Shown here: in pieces, positions 27,349 to 36,623 of the stretch | Position numbering within the stretch: position 1 is the first letter of the stretch | How the letters are laid out: every line of letters starts with the position of its first letter | Source of the DNA: an uncultured Ruminococcus sp. | GTDB lineage: Bacteria; Bacillota; Clostridia; Oscillospirales; CAG-272 | Direction of reading: 5' to 3' | Length of the DNA stretch: 63,180 nt | Assembly (NCBI GenBank): GCA_902762505.1 | Contig: CACWOQ010000003.1 | Location: forward strand, 1-63,180 | Program-made: the position numbers and the translations under genes | Notes under the pieces: model-generated | Told to the model about the DNA's origin: nothing | The model's database searches: none | Seen by the model: only the letters and a program-made list of their open reading frames with translations

Positions 27349-28262
27349 GCGTCGACCTTTGCGGGATCGAGCTTGACAACCCCGTTATCCCCGCCTCCGG
27401 TACGTTTGGCTACGGGCTTGAATTTTCCGAACTGTACGATATAAATATTCTCGGCACGTTCTCCTTCAAGGGAACGACGAGGGAGCCGCGCTTCGGCAAC
27501 CCGACGCCGAGGATAGCGGAATGCGCGTCCGGTATGCTCAACGCCGTCGGACTTCAGAACCCGGGCGTCGAACACGTAATAAAATACGAGCTTCCCGCGC
27601 TGAAAAAGGTGTTTCACAAAAAAGTGACGGCGAATATATCCGGCTCCTCGGTCGAGGATTACGTTTACGTAAGCGAGCTTCTCGACCGGGAGGAACAGGT
27701 CGGCTGGCTTGAGATAAACGTAAGCTGCCCGAACGTCAAGGCGGGCGGCATGGGCTTCGGCACTTCGTGCGAGTCCGCCGCGGCGGTGACGAAAGCGGTG
27801 AGGGCCGTGACGCGTAAGCCGGTCATAATGAAGCTTTCGCCGAACGTAACGGATATAGCGTCGATAGCGAAGGCCTGCGAGGACGCGGGCGCGGACGGCA
27901 TCTGCGCGATAAACACGTTGCTCGGCATGAGGATAAACCCGAGGACCGGCAAGCCTGTGATAGCGAACGTAACGGGCGGCGTTTCGGGTCCGTGCGTTTT
28001 CCCGGTGGCGCTTCGCGCCGTGTATCAGATCAGCCGCGCGGTAAAGATCCCCGTGATCGGCTGCGGAGGCGTAAGCTGTGCGGAGGACGTCATCGAGATG
28101 ATGTGCGCCGGCGCGACAGCCGTGCAGGTCGGCGCCGCCAACCTCGTTGATCCGTACGCCTGTAAAAAAATAATCGAAAATCTGCCCGCCGCCATGGAAA
28201 AATACGGCGTTGAAACGCTGTCCGGATTGACGGAACGCGCGCTTTGCGCGCCGGGCTTATAA
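27336..28262 (+). CDS. pyrD: Dihydroorotate dehydrogenase, class 1B catalytic subunit
   Basis: 308 residues. FMN-binding barrel with NAVGLQNPG, EINVSCPNVKAGG (catalytic Cys in the NVSCPN segment, typical of class 1), MKLSPNV, and VIGCGGVSCAEDVIEMM at the phosphate-binding end. It oxidises dihydroorotate to orotate, passing electrons to PyrK. ATG 27336 is chosen over an upstream in-frame start because AAGGAGGAG (27322-27330) precedes it. Confidence 0.95.
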   Translation: MGKMSVDLCGIELDNPVIPASGTFGYGLEFSELYDINILGTFSFKGTTREPRFGNPTPRIAECASGMLNAVGLQNPGVEHVIKYELPALKKVFHKKVTANISGSSVEDYVYVSELLDREEQVGWLEINVSCPNVKAGGMGFGTSCESAAAVTKAVRAVTRKPVIMKLSPNVTDIASIAKACEDAGADGICAINTLLGMRINPRTGKPVIANVTGGVSGPCVFPVALRAVYQISRAVKIPVIGCGGVSCAEDVIEMMCAGATAVQVGAANLVDPYACKKIIENLPAAMEKYGVETLSGLTERALCAPGL

Positions 28263-28276
28263 GAAAGAGGTACGGA

Positions 28277-28975
28277 ATGGGTAAAGACGTAATCGTAGCG
28301 TGCGATTTTGACAGCGCTGAAAAAACGCTTGATTTTCTTTCGCTTTTCAAGGACAAAAAGCCGTTTGTGAAAATAGGGATGGAGCTGTTTTACGCGGAGG
28401 GACCGGATATGGTCCGCCGCATAAAGGACAGAGGACACAGGATATTCCTCGATCTCAAGCTCCACGACATCCCGAACACCGTGAGGAAGGCGATGGCTGT
28501 GCTGTCCCGGCTCGACGTCGATATGTGCAACGTTCACGCCGCCGGTACCGTCGCGATGATGGAGGCGGCGCTCGAAGGGCTTGTCAGAGCCGACGGGACG
28601 CGCCCGCTGCTCATAGCCGTGACTCAGCTCACCTCGACCGATCAGGACAGACTTGAAAAGGATCTGCTGATCCGCGAGCCGATGGAAGAGGTCGTCATGC
28701 ACTACGCGAAAAACGCGAAATCGGCGGGGCTTGACGGAGTCGTCTGCTCGCCGCTTGAAGCGCAGACGGTACACAGCGCCTGCGGTAACGGATTTCTGAC
28801 CGTAACGCCGGGCGTCAGATTCGCGGACGGAGACAAAGGCGACCAGAAAAGAGTTATGACGCCCGCGCAGGCGAGGCTCGCCGGCTCCGACTATATAGTC
28901 GTCGGACGCCCGGTGACAGCCGCCGCCGATCCCGTCGCCGCCTATGAAAAATGCGTAAAGGAGTTTTGTTTATAA
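28277..28975 (+). CDS. pyrF: Orotidine-5'-phosphate decarboxylase
   Basis: 232 residues. The signature DLKLHDIPNT (about 55-65) carries the catalytic Lys and Asp. The N-terminal ACDFDSAEKTL and C-terminal TPGVRF and GSDYIVVGRPVT complete the family pattern. It converts OMP to UMP. The start at 28277 is chosen from AGAGG 6 bases upstream and the family N-terminus. Its stop overlaps the pyrE start by one base. Confidence 0.95.
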   Translation: MGKDVIVACDFDSAEKTLDFLSLFKDKKPFVKIGMELFYAEGPDMVRRIKDRGHRIFLDLKLHDIPNTVRKAMAVLSRLDVDMCNVHAAGTVAMMEAALEGLVRADGTRPLLIAVTQLTSTDQDRLEKDLLIREPMEEVVMHYAKNAKSAGLDGVVCSPLEAQTVHSACGNGFLTVTPGVRFADGDKGDQKRVMTPAQARLAGSDYIVVGRPVTAAADPVAAYEKCVKEFCL

Positions 28976-29619
28976 TGGAATACAGAGAACTTATAGCGTC
29001 GGATCTGCTTAAAATAAAAGCCGTTTTCCTCCGCCCGGACGAGCCCTTCACGTGGGCTTCCGGCATTAAAAGCCCGATCTACTGCGACAACCGCCTTACG
29101 CTGACGGCGCCAGAGGTGCGTACGCACGTTGAGGAGGGGCTCGCCGAAACGGTGAGAAAATACTATCCCGAAGCCGAGGTGCTCATGGGAACGTCGACGG
29201 CGGGCATCGCGCACGCGGCGATAACCGGACACATCCTCGGTATGCCGATGGGATACGTCCGCTCGTCGAACAAGGATCACGGAAGACAGAACAGGATAGA
29301 GGGAAAGCTGCAAGTCGGACAGAAGGTCGTCGTCATTGAGGATCTCATCTCGACCGGCGGCAGCGTGATCGACGTGGTCGAGGCTCTGCGTGAAGCCGGA
29401 GCCTGCGTCCTCGGCATCGCCTCCATATTCACTTACGGGATGAAAAAGGGGCTTGAAAGACTCGGGGCGGCGAACGTGAAGAACGTTTCGCTTACGGATT
29501 TTGACGAGATCGTCGCCGTCGCCGCGAAGCAGGGATATATCCGCCCGGAAGACGCGGAGCGCCTTATCGCCTTCAGAAACAATCCGTCGGACGAGAGCTG
29601 GATCGGAGGCGCGAAATGA
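28975..29619 (+). CDS. pyrE: Orotate phosphoribosyltransferase
   Basis: 214 residues. The PRPP-binding motif [13 protein letters not shown] lies near residue 120, and [16 protein letters not shown] and the SSNKDHG loop are family-typical. It makes OMP from orotate and PRPP. ATG 28975 shares one base with the pyrF stop (TAATG); AAAGGAG is 11 bases upstream. It overlaps pyrB by 4 bases. Confidence 0.95.
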   Translation: MEYRELIASDLLKIKAVFLRPDEPFTWASGIKSPIYCDNRLTLTAPEVRTHVEEGLAETVRKYYPEAEVLMGTSTAGIAHAAITGHILGMPMGYVRSSNKDHGRQNRIEGKLQVGQKVVVIEDLISTGGSVIDVVEALREAGACVLGIASIFTYGMKKGLERLGAANVKNVSLTDFDEIVAVAAKQGYIRPEDAERLIAFRNNPSDESWIGGAK

Positions 29620-30539
29620 GATCCGTGATAGATATAACCGACCTGTCGAAGGAAGAGCTTTACGGTCTGATAGACACGGCGAACGATATAATCGAAAATC
29701 CCGGAAAGTACGCGCACGCCTGCGCCAGAAAAAAGCTCGCTACGCTGTTTTTCGAGCCGTCCACGAGAACGCGGATGAGCTTTGAAGCCGCCATGTACGA
29801 GCTCGGCGGCAGCGTTATCTCCATGACGGACGGCGCCTCTTCCTCCGCGTCGAAGGGCGAATCCGTATCCGACACGGCGAAGATAGTCTCCTGCTACGCC
29901 GATATAATCGCAATGCGCCACCCGAAGGAGGGCGCCGCCCTCGTCGCCGCGAAGGCGGCGACGGTCCCCGTCATAAACGCGGGCGACGGCGGACACTGCC
30001 ATCCGACCCAGACGCTCGCGGACCTGTTGACGATAAGCCGCGAGAAGGGAAGACTTGACGATCTGACGATAGGGCTCTGCGGCGACCTTAAATTCGGACG
30101 CACGGTCCATTCGCTGATAAACGCCATGTCAAGATATGAAAATATAAGGCTCGTCCTCATTTCCCCGGAGGAGCTTCGCCTGCCGGATTACGTTTATAAC
30201 GACGTCATAGTCAGAAACGGAATGAAATGCGTGCAGACTTCGGATTTGTCATGGGCTCTGCCGCAGCTTGACGTCCTTTATATGACGCGCGTTCAGAGGG
30301 AGAGATTCTTCAACGAGGAGGACTATCTCAGACTGAAGGACAGCTACGTCCTTACTCCGGAAAAAATGGAGCACGCAAAGCCCGATATGATAGTGATGCA
30401 TCCGCTGCCGAGGGTTAACGAGATAAGCGTGAGGGTCGACGACGATCCGAGAGCGTGCTATTTCAGACAGGCGCTGTACGGAAAATACATGAGAGAGGCG
30501 TTAATACTCAGTCTTTTATCCGCAAAACCGGAAAAATAA
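29616..30539 (+). CDS. pyrB: Aspartate carbamoyltransferase catalytic subunit
   Basis: 307 residues. The carbamoyl-phosphate-binding [13 protein letters not shown] (about 47-59) and HPLPRVNEI (about 264) motifs are intact. It forms carbamoyl-aspartate. It overlaps pyrE (ATGA), with GGAGG 6 bases before the start. A regulatory chain gene follows after 63 bases, so the enzyme is probably of the PyrB-PyrI dodecamer type. Confidence 0.96.
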   Translation: MRSVIDITDLSKEELYGLIDTANDIIENPGKYAHACARKKLATLFFEPSTRTRMSFEAAMYELGGSVISMTDGASSSASKGESVSDTAKIVSCYADIIAMRHPKEGAALVAAKAATVPVINAGDGGHCHPTQTLADLLTISREKGRLDDLTIGLCGDLKFGRTVHSLINAMSRYENIRLVLISPEELRLPDYVYNDVIVRNGMKCVQTSDLSWALPQLDVLYMTRVQRERFFNEEDYLRLKDSYVLTPEKMEHAKPDMIVMHPLPRVNEISVRVDDDPRACYFRQALYGKYMREALILSLLSAKPEK

Positions 30540-30551
30540 TGCGAAAACGTA

Positions 30552-30581
30552 TTGACATAACGAGTTGTTTTATAGTAAAAT
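30552..30581 (+). promoter_or_regulatory. Internal promoter before pyrI
   Basis: TTGACA (30552-30557), 18-base spacer, TAAAAT (30576-30581). It gives pyrI and the IMP dehydrogenase gene a supply of transcript independent of the pyr attenuator. Confidence 0.7.
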
Positions 30582-30602
30582 AGAAAAAAGGACGGTCAGC
30601 AT

Positions 30603-31022
30603 ATGAATATCGATCCGATAAAGAACGGAGTGGTCATAGATCACATAACAGCCGGCTGCGGCATGAAGCTTTATACGCTTCTCGGCCTCGGCGGGCTGAA
30701 CGTGCCCGTGGCGCTGATAACGAACGCGCAGAGCGGCAAAAAGGGAAAAAAGGACGTTATAAAGATCGACGCGGATATCAACGTCGACCTTGACGTCGTC
30801 GGGTTCGTGGATCCCGGTGCGACGGTGAACGTCATCCGCGGCGGCAGAGTCGCGGAAAAGAAAAACATGAAGCTTCCTTCAAAGCTCGTCAACGTAATAA
30901 AATGCAGGAATCCGCGCTGCATCACCTCGACCGAGCAGGAGCTGGATCAGGTCTTCGTGCTGACTGACGAAAAAAACAAAACGTACCGCTGTTTATACTG
31001 CGAAGGAAAAGCCAACGTGTAG
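30603..31022 (+). CDS. pyrI: Aspartate carbamoyltransferase regulatory chain
   Basis: 139 residues. N-terminal nucleotide-binding domain (GVVIDHITAG) and C-terminal zinc domain with four Cys in CRNPRC and CLYC. It binds CTP/ATP and tunes PyrB activity. It lies behind its own promoter and 12 bases before the IMP dehydrogenase gene, which links pyrimidine feedback to a purine enzyme in one transcript. Confidence 0.93.
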   Translation: MNIDPIKNGVVIDHITAGCGMKLYTLLGLGGLNVPVALITNAQSGKKGKKDVIKIDADINVDLDVVGFVDPGATVNVIRGGRVAEKKNMKLPSKLVNVIKCRNPRCITSTEQELDQVFVLTDEKNKTYRCLYCEGKANV

Positions 31023-31034
31023 GAGGAGAAAAGC

Positions 31035-32540
31035 ATGGCGACATTTATAAACGAACCTTCCCATACCTTCAACGAATATCTGCTGATCCCCGGTTATTCG
31101 TCGTCGGAATGCATACCGTCGAACGTAAGTCTGAAAACGCCGCTCGTCAAGTTCAGAAAAGGCGAGGAGCCGGCGATAACGATGAATATACCGATGGTGT
31201 CCGCCATCATGCAGTCTGTCTCGGGCGACAGACTCGCCGTCGCGCTCGCCACCGAGGGCGGCGTATCCTTCATATACGGCTCGCAGACCGTGGCAAATCA
31301 GGCAGCCATGGTAAAGCGCGCGAAGACGTATAAAGCCGGCTTCGTAAAAAGCGACTCCAACCTCAAGCCGACCGATACGCTCGCCGACGTTATTGCTCTG
31401 ACGGAAAAGACCGGTCATTCGACCATCGCCGTCACCGACGACGGGACGAACGAGGGCAAGCTCCTCGGCATCGTCACCGGGCGCGATTACCGCGTTTCAC
31501 GCATGTCGCTCGATCTGCAGGTGTCCGAATTCATGACGCCGTTCCAGAAGCTGATCTGGGCGAAGGAAGGGACCACGCTGAAGGAAGCGAACGATATAAT
31601 CTGGGATCACAAGCTCAACTCCCTGCCGATAGTGGACGACGAGGGCAGACTCTGCCACCTCGTTTTCCGCAAGGACTACGATACTCACAAGCAAAACCCG
31701 AACGAGCTGCTTGACGATCAGAAGAGATACGTCGTAGGCGCGGGCATCAACACGCGCGACTACGCGGAGCGCGTCCCGGCGCTCGTCGAAGCCGGAGCTG
31801 ACGTGCTGTGCATAGACTCGTCCGAGGGCTTCTCCGAATGGCAGAAGATCACGATCAAATGGATAAGAGACAACTACGGCGACAAGGTAAAGGTAGGCGC
31901 CGGCAACGTGGTCGACGCGGACGGCTTCAGATTCTTAGCCGACTGCGGCGCCGATTTCGTCAAGGTCGGCATCGGCGGCGGCTCCATCTGCATCACCCGC
32001 GAGACGAAGGGAATAGGCAGAGGTCAGGCTACGGCGCTCATCGAGGTGTGCAGAGAGCGCGACAAATATTTTGAAGAGACCGGCGTATACGTCCCCGTCT
32101 GCTCGGACGGCGGCATAGTATACGACCATCATATAACCCTCGCGCTTGCGATGGGCGCGGATTTCGTTATGCTCGGCAGATATTTCGCAAGATTCGACGA
32201 AAGCCCGTCGAACAAGGTAAGCCTCAACGGCACGTATTACAAGGAATACTGGGGCGAGGGCTCCGCGAGAGCGAGAAACTGGCAGAGATACGACCTCGGC
32301 GGCGACAAGAAGCTGTCGTTCGAGGAGGGCGTCGATTCGTACGTCCCGTACGCCGGATCTCTTAAAGACAACGTCGCGCTGTCGCTTTCAAAGGTCAGAT
32401 CGACGATGTGCAACTGCGGCGCGCTGACCATACCCGAGCTGCAGAAAAAAGCTAAGCTCACGCTTGTATCGGCGACGAGCATAGTCGAGGGCGGCGCCCA
32501 CGACGTCATACAGAAAGAAAAAAGCGCACCGATAAAATAA
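31035..32540 (+). CDS. guaB: IMP dehydrogenase, Tritrichomonas-type
   Basis: 501 residues. Catalytic loop [12 protein letters not shown] with the nucleophile Cys, two CBS domains (about 105-225), and the flap segment [12 protein letters not shown] with the Arg/Tyr pair. It oxidises IMP to XMP with NAD on the way to GMP. The N-terminus ([11 protein letters not shown]), loop and flap differ from the usual bacterial GuaB (GIGPGSICTTR) and closely resemble, from memory, the IMPDH of the protist Tritrichomonas foetus, which is thought to be of bacterial origin. The gene symbol is by function only; a standard guaB may exist elsewhere. AGGAGGAG precedes the ATG. Confidence 0.92.
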   Translation: MATFINEPSHTFNEYLLIPGYSSSECIPSNVSLKTPLVKFRKGEEPAITMNIPMVSAIMQSVSGDRLAVALATEGGVSFIYGSQTVANQAAMVKRAKTYKAGFVKSDSNLKPTDTLADVIALTEKTGHSTIAVTDDGTNEGKLLGIVTGRDYRVSRMSLDLQVSEFMTPFQKLIWAKEGTTLKEANDIIWDHKLNSLPIVDDEGRLCHLVFRKDYDTHKQNPNELLDDQKRYVVGAGINTRDYAERVPALVEAGADVLCIDSSEGFSEWQKITIKWIRDNYGDKVKVGAGNVVDADGFRFLADCGADFVKVGIGGGSICITRETKGIGRGQATALIEVCRERDKYFEETGVYVPVCSDGGIVYDHHITLALAMGADFVMLGRYFARFDESPSNKVSLNGTYYKEYWGEGSARARNWQRYDLGGDKKLSFEEGVDSYVPYAGSLKDNVALSLSKVRSTMCNCGALTIPELQKKAKLTLVSATSIVEGGAHDVIQKEKSAPIK

Positions 32541-32569
32541 ACCGGTCTTCCCCGGGGAACGGGGACCGC

Positions 32570-32610
32570 GCCGGGGTTCCCCGCCGCGAACCGGTGAGCG
32601 GTGGGGGTTC
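32570..32610 (-). repeat. Partial copy of the G-rich intergenic repeat
   Basis: The GC-rich spacer after the IMP dehydrogenase gene contains about 40 bases (GCCGGGGTTCCCCGCCGCG onward) nearly matching, in reverse orientation and with a 5-base insertion, bases 37701-37736. No terminator with a T-run and no convincing promoter were seen in 32541-32668. Confidence 0.6.
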
Positions 32611-32668
32611 GCGGATTGCGGTGGATGAGGCGAACGCCCGCAGCGATCGAAAATGAAGGAGAACTTTT

Positions 32669-33847
32669 ATGTCGGAATACGATGACGGCGTTGATGTTTA
32701 CGATTTTTCGTGGAAGACGATGAATAAGACCATGGTGGAAGCCGAATCCAGCGGATTCAGCTCCGCGGTCCACAAAGCTGCCCAGAAGGTGAGGGACCTG
32801 TGCATCAGCAACAGCTACAGCGAAACGGCGAACGAGTTCAACAACGTCAGGAACCTGCTCGGGAGAAACAGCTGGATACAGCAGTACTATTACGCAAACG
32901 AGAAGACCTTTGCGCCGTATATGAAGAACGATTCGAGACCGTCCGGCTTCTATGATATGTCGGGCGAGGATCAGATCGCTTTTGACTACGGCCTGAAATG
33001 CCAGAAGGACGCCTCCGCCTGCTGCAAGCCTCTCGATCAGCTGCAGCTTTTGATGATTACGGTACCGCTTAAATCTACGTTCCGGCTCGTCCGCGCGACG
33101 ATCAATCTTGACGACGCCGGATTTGACGAGCCGCTTTACAAGCAGATCGACGATGACGTCCGTGAGATAGCGGTTTTCGTCAACAAGAACTGGGATTCGT
33201 TCGAGCGCATCTCGAATTCCGCGTCGGAAAGGTTCTATAAAGAGAACAAAGGGAGGTTATCTCCGTCCGATCTGCAGGCGGGGTACCGCAAAGCAAGGCT
33301 GAGGGATTACAAGACCACGTTTGAAGCCTACTGCGTAAAGGCGAGCAAAGACTTCAAGTGCAACGACTACTGCACCTTCAGTATGGATCTCAACTATTAT
33401 GCCTGCATGCAGGTCATCGACGAATACATGAAGGACGTTGCCGAGATCATGAAGAGCGGTCTTGGCGAACAGCTTGAAAACAGCATAAAGGAAAGTCAGA
33501 AGCTTGCCGCCGTGTTCAATTCCAGAATGGCAAAATGCAAGGAAGACGCCTTTATCATGAGCATGACCGCCGCCGAAGCCCTGAATTACGCGATCGGCGA
33601 GTTTTGTCAGCTCGGTCTCGATATATTCAATAACTATAAAAGTCTTATTTCCGCCGCGCCGTACTGCTTCATGAAGAAGCTGCCGTCGTCCGACAGCCTC
33701 AACTCGAAATACGGTCTTAAGCCGATGAGCGGCGATCTGCTTTCCGAAGGCACGCACTACGCGCCGCTCATATCTTCCGCGGCGTCCGCGCTGACGAAGC
33801 ACTGCCGCGATTTCGTATATTCGCACGGGCGCAAGGATATGATGTGA
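32669..33847 (+). CDS. Unknown helical protein, paralogue A of a three-gene cassette
   Basis: 392 residues, no signal peptide or membrane helix, predicted mostly helical from composition, rich in Tyr, Lys, Asp and Cys. I recognise no known family. It is a diverged paralogue of the protein at 35347: shared features in the same order include RPSGFY/KPSFYG (about 90), AGYRKARLRDY/SGYRKERLKDY (about 205), PYCFMKKLP (about 330) and LTKHCRDFVYSHG/LEKHCKEFVEEHG at the C-terminus. Conserved Cys in PYCF and KHC are the best candidates for function. AAGGAGA precedes the ATG. A terminator follows, and it may be read from the IMP dehydrogenase transcript. Confidence 0.8.
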   Translation: MSEYDDGVDVYDFSWKTMNKTMVEAESSGFSSAVHKAAQKVRDLCISNSYSETANEFNNVRNLLGRNSWIQQYYYANEKTFAPYMKNDSRPSGFYDMSGEDQIAFDYGLKCQKDASACCKPLDQLQLLMITVPLKSTFRLVRATINLDDAGFDEPLYKQIDDDVREIAVFVNKNWDSFERISNSASERFYKENKGRLSPSDLQAGYRKARLRDYKTTFEAYCVKASKDFKCNDYCTFSMDLNYYACMQVIDEYMKDVAEIMKSGLGEQLENSIKESQKLAAVFNSRMAKCKEDAFIMSMTAAEALNYAIGEFCQLGLDIFNNYKSLISAAPYCFMKKLPSSDSLNSKYGLKPMSGDLLSEGTHYAPLISSAASALTKHCRDFVYSHGRKDMM

Positions 33848-33857
33848 CCGCCGACCT

Positions 33858-33885
33858 ACAGTCCCGTGATCCGACGGGACTGTTT
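33858..33885 (+). terminator. Intrinsic terminator after paralogue A
   Basis: ACAGTCCCGT and ACGGGACTGT pair perfectly around GATCCG and are followed by TTTCGG, 11 bases after the stop codon. The T-run is short. Confidence 0.7.
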
Positions 33886-33944
33886 CGGTAGAGCGGAAAA
33901 CCGGAAAAGATACCGAAAACTTGACCCCGCGTTGCCGTAAACGC

Positions 33945-33973
33945 TTGACTTGAAGGCGTTTTTGTGTTAAAAT
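33945..33973 (+). promoter_or_regulatory. Promoter of the second part of the unknown cassette
   Basis: TTGACT (33945-33950), 17-base spacer, TAAAAT (33968-33973), about 50 bases before the ATG at 34025. Confidence 0.7.
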
Positions 33974-34024
33974 GGAAAAAACGACCTGATCATAAACGAA
34001 CACGATTCAGAAAGGATGATAAAG

Positions 34025-35311
34025 ATGGTAGACAAGAGTATTTTCACTGTCAACGAGTCCAATCTCTCCATGCGTATCCAGCAGGCCGAGGTATATCTCA
34101 GAGAATTCGAAAACGAAGTAAAAAGAGCGAACGGCGCTTCGGGCATTTTCCGCTCCAAAGAGGACGCGCTGTCCCGCATCATGATCCTGAACGAGTTCGC
34201 GCCGAACGATCCGAGAATAAAGGATATGTTCGAGCGGGCGAGAAAATGCATCGTCGGTTCCACAGGCAACTTCATCGACATCACCCACGACATGATAGTC
34301 TATCTCGAAAACGAGGAGAACCTCCGCAGGATGTACGCCGAGAAGAGCGAAAAGGCGTGGGGTGCGCTCCTTGAAAAGTATAAGGACAAGCTGCTTGAAA
34401 AGGTCTTCCCGGCGCCCGACGTGCTGAATGTTCCGATGGACGATTACGTAGGCAAATACGTCGTGCTTGACGAGGTCAGATACCCGTTGAACCAGTTCAT
34501 GGGCGTCACGGGCGAGTACATACACGTCGGCAAGCGTTCGAGCGGTATGTATTTCGTCAAGATCGATTCGAGAAAATGGCTCGGCCCGTACGAATCCGTC
34601 AAACGTTACAGAAGACTTGTCGACACGACCATGATGGAGGTCGACAAATGGACGCTCCTCGGCGAGATCAAGGATATCGCCATGGAACAGCCGGAAGCCG
34701 GTCAGAACAAGGTCGGACCTCCCGTATTCGCGCCGGTGGTGGAGCCGGTCGCGCTTTACGTGCCCGGTCACGTGCTCGGATACTACAACGCCGAAATGGA
34801 GACAAGCGGATATTTCGAAGGCGAGGATGAAGTAGCCGGGATCAAAGAGGGCTGGTATACCGAAAAAACCGTGCCGGAAGACGTCACACCGGAAAAACTC
34901 GTGGAGATCTTCCGCCAGGCGATCAAGGAAAAGAACTACGATCTGTACACAGACTGCATCCAGCCGGAAAGAAGGCAGAATCCGATACAGGAATCTCAGC
35001 TTCTCTATTACTGGGATCTGCATCAGGAACGCTTCCACGGCGAATACGTCCACGCAAACGTTGTGCCCGAGGCAACGAAGATAACCGTTGTCAAGGGCTA
35101 CAGCGACGAAACAGGTCTCGACTCCTACTTCCTGTCAAAGGAGGAGCAGACTAAGATCGCGGAGAGATACGGCGAAAAGGTCGAATACGCCTCCGTTCAG
35201 ACCGTCTCCTTCGACAAGAACGGCAAGCAGCTCGGCAGCCCCGTCAGACGCAATCTCATAAGAACGAACGGCGGCAGATGGTACGTCCGCGATTACGAGA
35301 TCAGATTCTGA
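34025..35311 (+). CDS. Unknown protein between the two paralogues
   Basis: 428 residues, no signal peptide or membrane helix. The N-terminal ~125 residues look helical with coiled-coil character. The middle (about 130-265) looks beta-rich (YVGKYVVLDEVRY, YIHVGKRSSGMYFVKID, ALYVPGHVLGYY). The C-terminal ~150 residues (TPEKLVEIFRQAIKEKNYDLY to GRWYVRDYEIRF) have the pattern of an NTF2-like / cystatin-like fold. I do not recognise a family. ATG 34025 is chosen over ATG 34016 because AAAGGA (34011-34016) is correctly spaced (8 bases) only for 34025. It is followed after 35 bases by paralogue B. Confidence 0.78.
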   Translation: MVDKSIFTVNESNLSMRIQQAEVYLREFENEVKRANGASGIFRSKEDALSRIMILNEFAPNDPRIKDMFERARKCIVGSTGNFIDITHDMIVYLENEENLRRMYAEKSEKAWGALLEKYKDKLLEKVFPAPDVLNVPMDDYVGKYVVLDEVRYPLNQFMGVTGEYIHVGKRSSGMYFVKIDSRKWLGPYESVKRYRRLVDTTMMEVDKWTLLGEIKDIAMEQPEAGQNKVGPPVFAPVVEPVALYVPGHVLGYYNAEMETSGYFEGEDEVAGIKEGWYTEKTVPEDVTPEKLVEIFRQAIKEKNYDLYTDCIQPERRQNPIQESQLLYYWDLHQERFHGEYVHANVVPEATKITVVKGYSDETGLDSYFLSKEEQTKIAERYGEKVEYASVQTVSFDKNGKQLGSPVRRNLIRTNGGRWYVRDYEIRF

Positions 35312-35346
35312 TGCGGCGTCAAAAATAAAGAAAAGGAGAAACCATC

Positions 35347-36567
35347 ATGGCAGGACTTGATTTCAGCAGCGCGGAAGATCAATATTTGCTGGGAAAAGAA
35401 TGGGATGAGATCAACGACGATCTGAGAGCATGGAAAAACATCAAGGAACAGTCGTTAAGCGACGAGTTCTTATACGTCGACCACAGGATCATGGTGGTGG
35501 CGAAAGCTTTTGAAAACCTCTCGTACGATCTCGAGATCGACGAGCTGAAAAACGAAATGAAGCTGGTGCTCGAGCAGCAGCTGAGCTCAGCCTGCTGGAT
35601 CGCCCAGTTCAAGAGGACCAACCGCGACGACTTCCCGAACGTCGTGCCCGCGCCCGCAGCCTCCAAACCGAGCTTTTACGGCACCCTGACTCCGGAAGAA
35701 AAGAAGCAGTACGACATGGTATTCAATTACCATCAGGAGGCGATTCTGTATGAGAACGTCTCGGGTTACGTCGCGATGATGCTCCGCAAGCTGCCGCTTG
35801 ATGAAAGCATCAAGCTTTTCCAGATCAAAGAGAATTTTGAAGAAGCGCAGTTCAATAAATCCTTCTACGATAAAGTCAACGCGGATCTCCAGTCCATATC
35901 CGACAGGATCGATCAGGACTGGTATTACCTCGAGAAAAGGGCGAAAAGATCTCAGGATTACGTCGATAAATACGCCGGCAAGGTATCAAAGGACAAATTC
36001 ATATCCGGCTACCGCAAGGAAAGACTCAAGGATTACCTGGATGACGTGAAAAAGTGCTCGTTCTGCAACAATCTGCAGAGCCGTACGGACGGCGTCTTCG
36101 AGTGCAGACCGGACGTCTATGCAAGAGCGAGCGCAGTCGACGACTATACTTACGAGATATCGCGTCTGAAAGGCCTTGACGAAAAGCTCCAGAAGTCGAT
36201 AGACGAATGCGTAAAGCTCAGGAGCAAGGACATCCTTCCGGCTGAGAAATACTCCAAAACGATCCCGGGCAAGAGCGTTTTCGGCGCGATTGACGAGCTG
36301 GTGAAGTCAGTACAGGAGTACCTTGAGGAGGCGCTTACCGAGTATAATCTGTTCAAGAACTGCGACAGCAACTCCCCGTACTGCTTTATGAAGAAGCTGC
36401 CGGCATATGCCTCAATGAGCAGTAAATACTCGTTCAGCAGTCAGCCCTACGCCGATCCCTGGGATTCGGGCACGTATTTTATCAACGTCTACTCTTACGG
36501 CAGAACAGCCCTTGAAAAGCACTGCAAGGAATTCGTGGAAGAACACGGCTACAAGATCAAGGACTGA
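35347..36567 (+). CDS. Unknown helical protein, paralogue B of the cassette
   Basis: 406 residues, soluble, mostly helical, no recognised family. It shares with the protein at 32669 the SGYRKERLKDY segment (about 215), SPYCFMKKLP (about 345) and the C-terminal LEKHCKEFVEEHG. Extra Cys (CSFC near 238) are not obviously shared. Low sequence identity with the same block order suggests an old duplication, with both copies kept for distinct jobs, perhaps as two subunits. AAGGAG precedes the ATG. It ends the cassette and is followed by a convergent terminator. Confidence 0.8.
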   Translation: MAGLDFSSAEDQYLLGKEWDEINDDLRAWKNIKEQSLSDEFLYVDHRIMVVAKAFENLSYDLEIDELKNEMKLVLEQQLSSACWIAQFKRTNRDDFPNVVPAPAASKPSFYGTLTPEEKKQYDMVFNYHQEAILYENVSGYVAMMLRKLPLDESIKLFQIKENFEEAQFNKSFYDKVNADLQSISDRIDQDWYYLEKRAKRSQDYVDKYAGKVSKDKFISGYRKERLKDYLDDVKKCSFCNNLQSRTDGVFECRPDVYARASAVDDYTYEISRLKGLDEKLQKSIDECVKLRSKDILPAEKYSKTIPGKSVFGAIDELVKSVQEYLEEALTEYNLFKNCDSNSPYCFMKKLPAYASMSSKYSFSSQPYADPWDSGTYFINVYSYGRTALEKHCKEFVEEHGYKIKD

Positions 36568-36584
36568 CGCGGCGGTACAACAAA

Positions 36585-36612
36585 AAAACGGCGGAGATCT
36601 CCGCAGTTTTTG
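36585..36612. terminator. Bidirectional terminator at the end of the cassette
   Basis: GCGGAGA and TCTCCGC form the core of a hairpin, flanked by AAAAC on the left and GTTTTT on the right (one G-A mismatch). It can serve the plus-strand cassette and the minus-strand remnant at 36624. Confidence 0.75.
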
Positions 36613-36623
36613 ATTTTTGTATA

